Positions 12,377-24,514 of a stretch of DNA of 64,000 bases are shown here, one piece after another (position 1 is the first letter of the stretch; each line of letters starts with the position of its first letter). Source of the DNA: Daphnia pulex (Eukaryota > Arthropoda > Branchiopoda > Diplostraca > Daphniidae); NCBI RefSeq assembly GCF_021134715.1, contig NC_060020.1, positions 372,001-436,000 on the forward strand, given 5' to 3'. The position numbers and the translations under genes are program-made. The notes under the pieces were generated by a model. It made no database searches. It was not told the DNA's origin and saw nothing but the letters and a program-made list of their open reading frames with translations.

Positions 12377-13753
12377 CTTTACTTTACTGCGAAGAAAATG
12401 TCAAGCCGACTGGTTGGTGCTTGTCTAGCGACTGCGAGTTTTTATAGCAGAAAGAGGCGACGCATAAGGAAACTTGTACAGCGACCAACCCGATATATAG
12501 GTGATGGTGGTGTACACGAATCAATAGAGAACTTAATGAAATTTAAAGGCGGAGCCATGGTGGTGAATCATACAGCTATAATAAAGACGTAGACCAGCAG
12601 GAAGTCGTATTGAAAATGTGTCACAGCGCTGGCCGGCAGGTGCACATCAAAGACTACTTGTTATTTTGTCACGTGTCCGATATGCACCGTGTCCTCACCA
12701 AGTGTCTTATTTACACCAATCGACAGAATGATGGACGATTCCAGGAAGAAGAAAAGGATGAAACAATTTTTGCAATAAACTAACAATAAGGTCAACGGTA
12801 TAATGTTGGATTCACTGTTGTTGTTGTGGTATCGGCGGTGGATTGTTCCGGTTGAATAATATGACGGCGGAGTAAGGCCCCCATTCCGTGTTGCTTCAAA
12901 AAGTGTTACAGCGCGTTGCTCTCGAAACCTTAATAATGTTTCACGATGATCAATCAATCAACTTTGTTGACGTGCTTACACAATCGTGTCGGTTAACACC
13001 AACCGTTTCGGCGCATTATTTTCCATTTATTTCTGTATATTTTTGAACTCAATTTCTCGGTACAGTTAGAAAATACGACGGCACGTGTCAGTAAGACAAC
13101 AGAAGAAAAAGATCCTTTGTTTTTTTATCGTTTCTAACCCCCACAGTCAATTTATTGCCATTTCCTGGAATGACGTAAGGTCAAAGCAGGTAGAAACAGA
13201 AAAGTTGGTGATCATTACATAACCAACTATACACGGTGGTGTGAAGAGCTATTGGCAAATTGCTTCAGTACTAACCCAGTTTGTGCCAGTGCAGAATCCT
13301 ATAAAGTTTTCCTGGTCTAAAGAACATTTTTTACACCGTCGTTGTATTTTACGTATTGCACCGTGAAATTGCAAAAGGTTTTGTGTTAAATGAAAAAAAA
13401 AACATCACGAAATGTTATTGGAGGGCACCGACTAGTGTCATAAATATAAGTGGCTCACCATACTCGTGGGGATTATGTGAAAGATTATCTAATGCTCTGT
13501 GATGTGTGAAACCGAGACATGTGACTTTCTATCCTGGGCTCTTAAATAGCGTCATCGTAAATAAATTACTATGTTGTTTGTCAAATTATACTCCTAGTAG
13601 CACCCCTCAGATAAAAATCCTGACTACTAAACTTTCCTTAGCTTATAAATTACATTTAAAAGCTTTAGATACGAAACAAATAAGCAGGAAAGATTAAAAA
13701 TGCACCGGCTATCAATGTATTTTAAACGGATGGGCAACACAATTCGGAGTTAT
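12377..13753. other. Divergent upstream region of AP1 and AP2
   Basis: About 1.4 kb between the two start regions. No supported ORF or RNA gene. It must hold the promoters of both genes, but I cannot place the AP1 start site. Confidence 0.5.
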
Positions 13754-13877
13754 TCTCACTCGAGAGAGTGCTCACGCTACCCGCCGTCTCCAACTTGACA
13801 CACCCAACAGGTATATTACAGTACTTAAAAAAAAAATATGAATTGACATTTATTTGATTTAAACATTTCAGGAAGAA
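13754..13877 (+). promoter_or_regulatory. AP2 promoter element and 5' UTR with intron
   Basis: The decamer TCTCACTCGA at 13754-13763 also occurs 85 bases upstream of the AP5 start codon. Downstream, the donor at 13811 (aacag|gtatat) and the acceptor ending at 13871 (atttcag) define a probable 61-bp 5' UTR intron just before the ATG at 13878. Confidence 0.4.
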
Positions 13878-16800
13878 ATGAGAGTCGTCGTTTTATTCGG
13901 GCTGCTGTTGATTGCGGCCATTGGGATGGCCGTCGAAGAGCTGAAAGTGGAGGAAAGCGGCCGTTGGTGGTACGCTCCGTCACGGAAGGCTCCGCTCTAC
14001 GAACACAAATACCAAGGGATTCGGAACCAGTTGGTAAGAGCGGCCGCTAGACAAGGAGAGGACATGCGACTACCCACAGATGTCTTGCCCACATCGTACA
14101 CCATTCGATTGCTACCTTTTATTGAAGTGGGCAATTTCACCACGGATGGCCATATCGAAATATTGGTCGAATGTAAAAAGGTCACTTCCAGTATATCCAT
14201 GAACGCTGCCGCCCTCACCATTGATACCGCATCAATTACCGTAAGCACCATTTTAAAATAACCGTTCAATCAATGTGTAAGTACGGGCTACTATTCTTTA
14301 TGACTTCCATTTTGTAATATATATAGGTCTTGGATAATGAGAACAACTCACCGTTTGAAGTGGTTAGCTTGATTGACCAACAGACTGAACGGGAAATTAT
14401 TACAATTAATTTGAAAACACCATTGGTGGTCGGCAAAAAATACAAGATCTCGATGAAATTTGTTTCCATCTTGAACGACGAACTGCGCGGATTTTATCGG
14501 TCAACTTATGAAGAGAACGGCGTTACAAAGTAAAAAGAATAAATCACTTGCTTGGCTTTTTCTTGTATCATTTCAAATTTGTGTGTACAGGTACTTGGCA
14601 GTTTCACAAATGGAGGCGCCCGATGCACGTCGTGCTTTTCCTTGCTTTGACGAACCCAACATGAAGGCCGTGTTCACAATCATTGTCGGTTACAAAAATG
14701 ATACAATGTCGGCCATCAGCAACATGCCTGTCAATAAAACGGAACCCATGTGAGCACAATTCGAATATGTTCATCAATAGGATGCTTTTAATAATAAAAC
14801 TAAATATATTTAAATTGACATTTCAGTGCAAATATGCCGGGCTACATGTGGAACCATTTTAATCCGTCTGTGAAAATGTCCTCTTACCTCGTTGCAATGG
14901 TACGCCGAAAAGATTTTAAAAAAATTTAGAATCTCTTTGCCCATCTGTTGTATCCATCAGCACTTATTTTCAAAAATTCTCATTTTATTCATTTAGATGG
15001 TCTCCGAGTTTGTGAGCGAAACTTCCAATCCTGCATTTAGTCCTGGAATTGTATACAAGATCTGGGCAAGACCAAGTTTCCGCAACCAAACAGCGTAAGT
15101 ATTTCTTTCTTTAAACAAGCTTTTCTCAAGCTAAGGCGATGTCAATATTTCGATTGAATTGTCTTAGATATTCCGCCGAAATTGGCCCGAAAATTTTGAC
15201 CGATTACGCCAAGAAATATTTCCTGATTGATTTCCCTCTTCCAAAAATGGACATGGCCGCTATTCCTGATTTTGCCGCAGGTTCGTTTCATCAAGTTCTT
15301 AAACTTATTTTTTTCATAATTATAGGTTCAATGTATTGTTTGTTTTTCGCTTGTAGGTGCCATGGAGAACTGGGGTCTGGTCACCTACAGGTATGAACAA
15401 AAGACATAAAGCTTATAGAATCCTGTGAGATCACTTGAACAATGAAACCGAAATATCTCGTTTGACAGAGAAACAGATTTGTTATACGATCCAAAACGGT
15501 CTTCGGCCTCGGCGAAGCAAAGGGTGGCCACCATCATCGCTCACGAATTAGCTCACCAGTGGTTCGGTGATTACGTAACAATGGACTGGTATTAATGTCA
15601 TTATTGGCTTGTTCGTCATAGGAGAGAAGTAAAAGCATGTTTTGCTATTACATTTTACAGGTGGAACGTCATTTGGCTAAATGAAGGTTATTAGGTTACA
15701 AAAATTCATGTTAATTTCGTTTGATCAATGTTGAATTTTAGGTTTTGCATCTTATATGGAGTATCCCGGCACCGATTATGTAAGTCGAATAAAATCTATC
15801 GTTTGCGTGTTTTTATTTATTATTTGCAATAATGGTGCAGGTTGAAACTGGATTTGAAATGAACGAACAATTCACTGTGACTGATTTGCATTACGTGTTC
15901 GGCATCGACGCATTGGAGTCGTCACGGCCCATCGATTTCCAAGTTAATACGCCCGACGAAATCAATCAAATGTTTGACGCCATTTCATACGAGAAAGGTA
16001 AACATACAAAAACATAATTTCGAATCACAGAATGAATGGTTTAGTTAACCAAATTCAATCACTTAAAACACAGGCAGCTGTATCATCCGCATGTGCGCCA
16101 ACTTTTTGGGAGAACCAGTTTTTAGACGTGGCGTAACACGCTACCTAAACGCTCAGTATGTCTGATTATCCCTTTAATATATATTGCGAATTTATGTGTA
16201 ATAATGCGGTGTTCATGGTTTCTAGCGCTTATGGTAATACGGTACAACAAGATCTGTGGAAAGCACTGCAACAGCAAGCGAATCAAGAAAATATCGTTCT
16301 TCCGGACACTGTTGAAAATATTATGGAAACATGGACAAGACAAATGGGTTTCCCTGTTATCAACGTCACTAGGTCATACAATGCGAACAATGGTGCTACC
16401 GCCTCGCAGGTGAGACAGTTGGTTTCTATTTCTTAATAATTAGCTGTTATTGTAATTTGTTCTCTCGTATTCTTTTTATTTGCAGCAAAGATTCTTGTTG
16501 CGCAAGAATCTAAATTCCACTGACACAAACGTCTACAAATGGTGGGTACCGCTCACCTACACCAACAACTTTTCAGCTCCAGCAGAGAGCTCTTGGCTGC
16601 CCGGTAGTAATGACTCGATTCAGATTTCAAGACTCCCTGGCTCATCATCAAATTGGATTATCTTTAACGTCGGTCAAGAAGGTACTTTTAATACCCGTCT
16701 ATAAATCAAATGTAATTGGTGAAAATATCTCAATTGAATCCACAGGCTATTACCGGGTGATTTACGATGAACGAAACTTAAATATGATCCGAGAGCAACT

Positions 16801-18316
16801 GATGAAGAGCCACACTGTCATTTCGAAAAAGAATCGAGCTCAAATTTTGGACGATTATTTGAACATGGCCCGGGCGAATCTGACGTCCTACGTATCCGCC
16901 ATGGAACTGACCCGCTATCTCACCAACGAACACGACTACGCACCGTGGACAGCTGCTTCTGTGGCTCTCGATTATATTGACGTCATGTTTTATGGTTTAC
17001 GCGATGAAAGAGACTGGAAGGTATGTTTCATAATTATTTGGAATTTAAAAATACTTGCCTTTACAGCTGATTAATCTTTTACCAATTTCCATTTATCCAG
17101 GATTACATGACCGGTTTGGTGATTCCTCTATACAATCACGTAAAATATACCGAGAGTGCCAGCGACGTTCACTTGACAGTTTTCACGCGTTCTCAAGCTC
17201 TCAATTGGGCTTGCGGCAAATTAAATATTTCCGACTGTGTCCAGAACGCCGATAGAGATTACCATACCTGGATGGCCAACGACGCCAAAGAGTATATACA
17301 TTTCTAAAAAGCTAAATTTGGCGGACAATTCATGTGTTGAATCTTTACCGCAGACTGTCGCCTAATTTACGCCGATTGATTTCTTGCACGGCCATTGCTG
17401 ACGGAAGTCGACCCGAATGGAAATTTGGCTTCGATAAATACGTGAATTCGACTTTGCCCAACGAGAAAACTGAACTGCTCCGAGCCATCACTTGCACCGT
17501 GAATGTCACCATTCTCAACGAGTAAATAATCTACAATAATTTTCCAATGACTATTTCACTTGAATTTATTCAAATTAAAACTATCCTTCCACTGGATGCG
17601 TTGGATGACACAGAATGCTTGTTATGATGATTACTAACAACTCGGATATAAGACTTCAAGACGCCAGTACCCTTTTCAGCAACATTGCTGCCAATCCAGT
17701 GGGACATCAAGTGGCGATGGATTTCTTGACCAATCGTTGGAATGAAACCTCCGCTTAGTAAGCACATCGACATTTACGAAAGTGCGACGCTGTTACGTAA
17801 CAATTATTGTCCACAGTTTCGGCGGCTTTCAAGGCTTCGGCGGAGGGACCATGGCGAGACTTTTCCGCTCTCTTTGCAATCGAGTCAACACTCAAGCGAA
17901 GCTTAATCAAGTATATCCTTTTCATTTGAATCAAAATTTAGTTGGTGCTATTATTTGTTTATCAAGATATTTATATCAATCACGTTATCATGTTCGTTAT
18001 CGTCCCCATCGTATAGTTGAAGAAGTTGCGGAGCGATCACCCGGCTGAATTGGGTTCGTCCAAATCAGTTAGCCAAGGAATGGAAGTGGCTGAGGCCAAC
18101 GTCCTGTGGGTTCAACAACATTACGATACCATCGTCAATTGGCTCAAGAGCCAACAATCTGCAGCGACCACACAACCAACAGTTGCCACCACTCCTTCGA
18201 CAGTTGCCACCACTCCTTCGACAGCTTCCAGTGTTTACCTTGACAACTTTTCCGCTTTGATAATGGCCGTATTGGCTGGATTCTGGAGTTTGACGCGTTT
18301 TTGTTCTTTTCCATGA
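13878..18316 (+). CDS. M1 zinc aminopeptidase AP2, probably GPI-anchored
   Basis: Twenty exons join in frame to 1005 residues: 13878-14240, 14327-14529, 14591-14749, 14827-14899, 14997-15094, 15168-15280, 15357-15390, 15469-15588, 15661-15686, 15742-15779, 15841-15997, 16074-16155, 16226-16409, 16486-16681, 16746-17020, 17101-17291, 17354-17521, 17614-17757, 17817-17910 and 18017-18316. Residues 1-18 are a signal peptide. A leader motif, [11 protein letters not shown], precedes the M1 domain. GAMEN is at 337-341, HELAH at 373-377, Glu at 396 and the Tyr region is SYEKG. The C-terminus has a short Thr/Pro stalk, with a 21-bp unit repeated at 18180-18200 and 18201-18221, and then a hydrophobic tail ([11 protein letters not shown]) fitting a GPI signal. 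An intron at 14900-14996 is absent from the other six paralogues. Confidence 0.94.
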
Positions 18317-18359
18317 AACTTAGGAGACTATAAAAGAGGGAGATGCAAATTTGCGAAAC

Positions 18360-18365
18360 AATAAA
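18360..18365 (+). terminator. Poly(A) signal of AP2
   Basis: AATAAA 44 bases after the AP2 stop codon. Confidence 0.7.
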
Positions 18366-19429
18366 TTTTACAAATGAATGATTAAACTGTGTTCCACGTT
18401 ACCTGATAGATAGTCTAGTGGTACAGTCTAAAATTGGTAAGCCGGAATTTCGTGATATACTCCGACCAAAGTCACCTGTTTTTTTTCACTTTTCCACATA
18501 TTTTCGCAACTTGCACCAATTGGATATTAGTAAGGTCGCCAATTGCGAAAGCTTACAAGCTTTCTCTTAACTCTGACAACGTAACTAAGCCGAAGGGCCT
18601 TCAACGTTAGCCATAATTTTCTTTATCTGCATCATTCATCACGATACAAATGCCGCACTATTTTTTTAGAAACTCGGATGTGAAATGCTAAAAACTGAAA
18701 CTAGGCTACTCACCGTTTTTGAAAAAAAAACCGCACAATTTGTTTTCTTTATCAGAGGCACCTGGTAGAGAAATTTGGTACTACTTTATGGAATCCAGTT
18801 TATTCTGTCGTCTGCTCTGCTTCCTTCACGCATCACGCGTGACTTCCTGTTTGTCTAATGTCTAGGTTGATGCCTTGATGGTGGTTGATCATTCGGTACG
18901 TCTTCCTTTGTGAATTTCTTCATAATTTATGGCACGCCGAAAGAGTCCAAAACAAAATGTTTAAATTAAAAAAAAAAAAGTTTCGCCACGCTATCTAGCG
19001 GTCAAATATAGAACTGCATGCCAAATTCCCTTCCCCACGTGAGAAGTTGTAAAATCACTTCATCTTGAGTCAACAATCAACGTTAAGCTAGCTTCGAAAA
19101 TTACCAATGATTCGTAGGTAAACTCGAGTGATTTCGTCTGTAATAACTTGTCGGTGATGTGTTCTATTCCGTGTATATGTTGGATAACCTTAATGTTTTT
19201 CATCAACTCAGTCAGAGTAAACGTGAAAGTCGTGCACCTACCGTCAACTATTTTGTTCAAACTCAGTGTATTCTACTGAATGTGATCGAAATGATACAGG
19301 TAAAAACCAACACTAGCTTTATTTCATGCTAAAACATATATTCTTCTCATGTTTTATTAGGATTAATCTTCATTATCGGCTGTTTCTATTGAACTTGCTA
19401 GATCACCGACCCCAGCATGTGGAACAATC
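18366..19429. other. Intergenic region, no supported gene
   Basis: AT-rich spacer. One minus-strand open frame at 19060-19260 has a plausible composition but no recognisable domain and no splice context. Confidence 0.5.
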
Positions 19430-20345
19430 TCTCATTCCATCTTATAGAGAATCTTGGATAACTGATTTGTGGTTTCATGTGTATAAAAGTTCATTTTCAT
19501 GTTACTGAACTTTATTAATTGCAGTCTAATATGAATTTTTGTTTTATTTACAGGTTTCTAAATTGGCATGACTGACCTATACGAGAAGTTATGTCCTTCC
19601 AAGAAAAGGACTTACAGTCAACAAGATTCCTTGTTTGCTAACCCGTTGGCTGCTACCCATGAATCTCCCTATTTTTCAACAACAAAAAAAGAGGTTAAAT
19701 ATTGTGATCATGCTACCATCATTGTAAGTTGTGTTTACATTGAATTTAGAGAAGTTGTCATGCTAATAGCAATTTTAACGATTATTTGGTTTCTTATTTA
19801 GATGTTGCCTATAAGACCAAATGTGTGGTGTCATCGAACTTGACTCATTCCATCTTCTGGATTGCTTAGGAAAGCTGATTGGTGTTACCTGTATAACTTC
19901 ATTGTCATGTCACTGAATTTAAATTTTGTTTATATTTTGTTTCTTGATTTAGCCATTTAGGTAATGACCGAGAAGATGCGGCCTACATGAACATCATTTA
20001 GGCGGCCAGCAACATTCGACTACCCAACCGGCTTCTACTACCCTGCTCTCAACACAGCACGGAGTTTTACCTTTAGATTTTTGGCTGTTCGCGATGTGTG
20101 ATGGCGTTTCCTTGGACGAGATGATGATTTTGGCGAGAAAAATATTGCGTGAGTAATATACTTAAAACTGTTTAATTATTCTTTTACTTATTTTAAAAAT
20201 GTGTTTTTTTTTTCATTTACAGGTTCTAACCTTCAGGTTCCTAAATATGAAAAGTAATGTTCTTTCAAGAAAGTCAACGAGGTCCCTTATCCCTTGTTTG
20301 CTAATCCAATGGCTGCTACCCTTGAATCTCCCTATTTAGCTCCTT
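19430..20345 (+). repeat. Diverged tandem duplication, possible gene remnant
   Basis: Two imperfect copies of one unit. Copy 1 has ctcattccatctt near 19431, an acceptor-like cag near 19555 and a segment encoding DSLFANPLAATHESPY near 19624-19671. Copy 2 has the same landmarks near 19844, 20221 and 20277-20330, but the coding sense is broken. An extra segment between them (about 19975-20150) is open in two frames, one reading FWLFAMCDGVSLDEMMILAR. I do not recognise a family. It may be a lineage-specific gene with short exons, a pseudogene pair, or repeat debris. Confidence 0.35.
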
Positions 20346-20825
20346 ACACAGTCCCTCTTGGTTTGAGGTATTGGTTTTTGTCGCTACAATCTTAATGAAA
20401 ATTATTGTCATCCAATTAAATGTCCATTCTGCTTACAGGGTAATCCTTCGCTACTGATCATGGACTCCATTGGTGAAACCGAAAACCGACGAGAGAATGC
20501 TGTAATCCAAGACTGATAAATTGTGTAGTTAGATTAAATTACAAGTGCATTTCTGGGCTCCCTTCTTTTCTGTGGCCCTGTTTCCCTAACTAACCACTAA
20601 CCAACGCCCGCCGGTGGTCACTCACCCGCTGTGAAACCAGGAGGAGGGGAGGGCTCTGGTTGAACGGGGACTTGGAAGGCGCATGATCCGACGAAAACTT
20701 TTGGAGGGTCATGAGTCTAACCCGGAAGCCTATTATGACTAATCGCTCCCCAGTAAAATTTGCCTCGCACTCTTCTCTCTTCTTCCATTTCCAGGTAATC
20801 TCCCTGGATCTACGCCGACACTGCA
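20346..20825. other. Intergenic region next to the foldback element
   Basis: No supported gene. A minus-strand open frame at 20590-20826 lacks any recognisable domain. Confidence 0.5.
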
Positions 20826-21343
20826 TGTGCGAGTTTTAGCAAGTAATCCGCCACCCAATTTGACAAAAAAGTGAGTTTGTTTTCACGGAAATTTCGTCAG
20901 ACGGTTACAAAATTTCTAGTTTAACAATCTAATGTAGAAATCTGCATCTAGTCTACTGGTGCAAATTGCGATTCTTTTAGCTTGATTAATTAAGGTGATG
21001 TGTTAGAAAGCAATTTTGGGTAGCTAAACAATTGAACTAATCCACTTTTTCTGAATATTTTGGTTTTTGATCACTTTGTTGTTAGATTTTCTTGTGATCT
21101 ATCTTCAAAATATTCTGAAAAAGCGAATTAGTTCAATTTATTGGCTACCCACAATTTTTTTAACACATCTCCTAAATAATCAAGCTTAAAGAATCGCAAT
21201 TTGCACCAGTAGACTAGATGCAAATTTCTACATGAGATTGTTGAACTAGAAATTTTGTAACCGTCTGACGCAATTTCCGTGAAAACAAACTATCACTTTT
21301 TGTCAAATTGGGTGGCGGACTACTTGCTAAAAAGCCTCGCACA
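20826..21343. mobile_element. 518-bp foldback element (long inverted repeat)
   Basis: Left arm (about 20826-21062) and right arm (about 21115-21343) are reverse complements at roughly 90% identity by eye. Both arms begin TGTGCGAG at the outer end and reach GAATATTTT at the inner end. An inner hairpin, GATCAC/GTGATC, brackets a short T-rich loop around 21077-21093. No ORF and no clear target-site duplication is visible. The structure fits a foldback or MITE-type non-autonomous element. If transcribed it would form a dsRNA of more than 200 bp. Confidence 0.75.
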
Positions 21344-21469
21344 AAAAAAATTGTCTTGAACCGGACGCTCTGTTTAATGAATTATTTATTTTGTAAGTGT
21401 TCCAGAATAAAATTGAGTTTACCATAATATATAGTTGGTTTATTTATTCAATAATAATAGTTACATATT

Positions 21470-21610
21470 ACAGTTATTTATGGGGAAATGGATGGGGAGT
21501 TTTGGGGGAGATGTTGGTGGGAGTTATAGGATTTAAGGAATGGATGTTGGTGGAAGTTATGGGGTTTGAGAAATAGATGTGGTTATATAGGTAGGTATAT
21601 GGATGTGAGA
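21470..21610 (+). repeat. GT/GA-rich minisatellite-like repeat
   Basis: Several imperfect copies of a unit built on ggatgttggtgg and agttatggg lie between 21480 and 21580. A run of 13 C follows at 21672-21684. Confidence 0.45.
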
Positions 21611-21779
21611 GACAAAGGATTTTATTTCTACCTTATTAAAACAAACCACGACTTAATGAAAATCAATTACACCCCCCCCCCCCCAAATCTCCTCCTCGCT
21701 GGTTTCCCAATCGCGGAGGCATGTTTATTATTTGTTCGACGTAAAAATTCCCCGTATTACTATTTTTTTCATTCTCAAC

Positions 21780-22640
21780 AGATAAACGGTTAACTTCATA
21801 GACGCAAATAGCAATTAATGATTAACACCAAGGAACTTTTCTGTTCCTTTTCAACATAAAAACGGTTAACTGCATAGACACAAATAACAATTAAAACTGG
21901 ATGCAACTTTTGTGCACAACACCAGCAGTCCGGCACCAAGGAACAGCAACAGCATAACTCGAATGACCGACACCAGCACCACAGTCTGCATGCAACAGCT
22001 CACCACACCATTCACTAGCTGGCTGCACAAAATTCATGTACAAATTGGACTGCAACAAAGAGGCTCAGACCTCAAGTGGCTGTTAATCCTACTAGGAGAA
22101 AAAAAAAACTCAATTACTATCAGAAAACAAAGGGACATGTAACACAAGAAAATAACAGAAGCATAGTTAAACTAAGCAATCTCTAAAAATTACTTTTAAA
22201 AACATAACAAAGGAATCAACAGTTGGCAAGCTTTTAATACAGTCTTAACCGAAAAGTCAACAGATATGAAGCAAAGAGATAGTCATCAACAAAGTACATT
22301 ATGTGTAGCCTTACTGTAAAAAAGTTGATCAACTTAATTACTTTGAATAGTTCGGAAGTGTTTCTGCATGTGACGAAAGCTACAGACGGTACAGGTACAG
22401 GACTGCAAGAGGAACACCTTTCGACAGCTGGCTGCAACATATCACACTGCACAGCACATTGGAATGCCATGAAGAAACTCAGACTTCACCATGCTGTTAA
22501 TAGAAAAATAAAAACTCAATTATTATCGGAAACAAGCTCATCAAATAACAAAACATGTAACCTTAGGGTTACACCAACATGATCACTGTTACTGTTGTGA
22601 AGTATTTCTACATGTGACGAAACGCACAGCTGGTACGTGC
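21780..22640 (+). repeat. Diverged direct repeats
   Basis: A unit containing acggttaact and catagac occurs near 21785 and again near 21862. A second pair, sharing tttctacatgtgacgaaa-like sequence followed by a cacagctgg/gacagctgg motif, occurs near 22360-22435 and 22605-22640. A third pair (ctcaattactatc and ctcaattattatc) lies near 22110 and 22515. They look like old repeat copies with no intact coding capacity. Confidence 0.35.
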
Positions 22641-24386
22641 AGCAAGAGACGACATTTTGGGAAACAGCCGTTTCAGGCCACATGATCAGATGGAATTGGC
22701 AAGTTTAAATTGTAGGCTATTTTATCTGTAAATGCACCACACAAAAAATTTGCATTTAATAGCCTTAAATGAATACAAGCAGAAGTTACCATTTTTATGA
22801 CGAATAATGTCAGGGAAAATCAGTTGAGTTGACTTAGTTCGTCGAGGCTGTCAGACTGTCAGCAGCCATCTTGAAAGTAAGGCGCAACATTGCCATTATC
22901 AGTTTTACAATTAAAAACGTCCGCATCTGGCATCCCTGCTAAGAGCCAATTAGCCAAAGCGCCAAAAGTTTGACTGTGTGAAGTGTGAACTGTGAATATA
23001 AAATATTCTCTGTTCAGCATTATAACCGGCTGGGCTTGACGACTAATTTAAAAATAAAATTGTGTTAGAATCTTTAATAAAGAAAAACCCGTTCCAGATC
23101 CGAGATCAACAGTGACAAGTCTATAGAATCTTTATGATTAAGAAAACACTTCAGCACACCTTATCTTTATTAATGCTCCGGTTCCGATAGACTGTTTTTT
23201 TTAATGTTTACTTTTTATACAGAAAAAAGAATTACAAACCAAGAGACAGGATAAAAGCGATAAAAGATAAGTTGTTTGGGATTTTTCTTTATCGTCACGC
23301 AGCTAAAATTCGACCGGGCTAGTGAAAAATCACAAATGCAAGTCAAATAAAAGAACATGTGGTAGGGAACGTACTGGCGCGCCATCAGAGACCAGTAGTT
23401 CACTATGCAGTTTGCAGATTGCACGAAGTAATCATTCCAAAATTTCTGGTAGTCGTACATGAAGTACTGGTCGCAGCCGCAACAGATGTCCCCAGTGACC
23501 AAGCCATAACCATTGTCAGATACCTGCGTTAGCATTTAGCAAGGTACCCCCCCCCCCGAAGGGTTGTTTGTGATGCAAAACATGGCAAAACAGGATATGA
23601 CTGATGATTGTTTGCCGTGCAAAACAGGATATAACCTTCAAATGTCTGAAAAAATACACTATCTTAAATCTAAAATTATCCTTTTCAATAAGGTTTAGTT
23701 CAAATTTCAAATACATAGTGCGTGCTTAAATAGCATCACGGCATATTACCACATGGTGCTGCTGGACTGCTCTCTCACATTTTCATTACATTTTAATTTC
23801 AATTTGCAAGAGAGATTCTCTCTAAGCCCATGAAGAGAGTAATAAAATAAACACAGTCAACTGTCAACTGATGTGTGTGACTGCACTTTGCAATGCTTTA
23901 ATCTTTAAATTATAATCTCTTTAACTTGAAAAGGCCTTGTCACATTTCCAAGCAGTTACTAAAGGTTGCCTCATTGATGCAATGTCCGAGGTTAAACTCA
24001 AAACTGAACAAACAATAGAATGTCTTCATGACGGAATCATGTGAACCTCACGTCATACACACACACATTTTTCCGTTAAATAGATATCCTTTTTGTTTTA
24101 TATTTGACGTGACGACAGCGTTAGACTTATTAGCTAGCAGAGCAGTGTCAAGTTTTTGACGAACGTTGGACGGAAAAGCCTTCAGGAATGATTGGCAAAG
24201 ACGATAAAAATCTCTTACAGCTTACAGGGCACGTCCTGTCCATCAAACTTGTGATATCTCTCGTTTCGAGATGTGGACCAAATAGAGCAAGTTACACAAT
24301 TTCAGAGCATTGGAGATTCGAGATGCAATAGGCACTCGTGCATATTTACTGCTCCGAGTCATCAAACAATTCTCAACGACAAATAA
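22641..24386. other. Upstream region of AP3, no gene seen
   Basis: AT-rich, with a run of 11 C at 23547-23557. Two minus-strand open frames around 23215-23716 show no family features. Confidence 0.5.
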
Positions 24387-24393
24387 TGATAAG
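24387..24393 (+). promoter_or_regulatory. Candidate GATA site upstream of AP3
   Basis: TGATAAG 122 bases before the AP3 start codon. GATA factors commonly drive arthropod gut genes, so this fits an intestinal aminopeptidase, but a single heptamer is weak evidence. Confidence 0.3.
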
Positions 24394-24514
24394 AAGTCAT
24401 ATATTTGAGACTAGACTCTAGGTTGACAATCCATCTGTCCTCATTCCAGTTTTATTGATCGCCAGGATTACACATCTCGGCGGGCCAATTAGATAAACTA
24501 AAACTCCGCTCGGG

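Noticed and set aside
19060-19260. 66-codon minus-strand frame with fairly normal composition
   Set aside because: No recognisable domain, no splice sites joining it to other exons, and not part of the neighbouring duplication.
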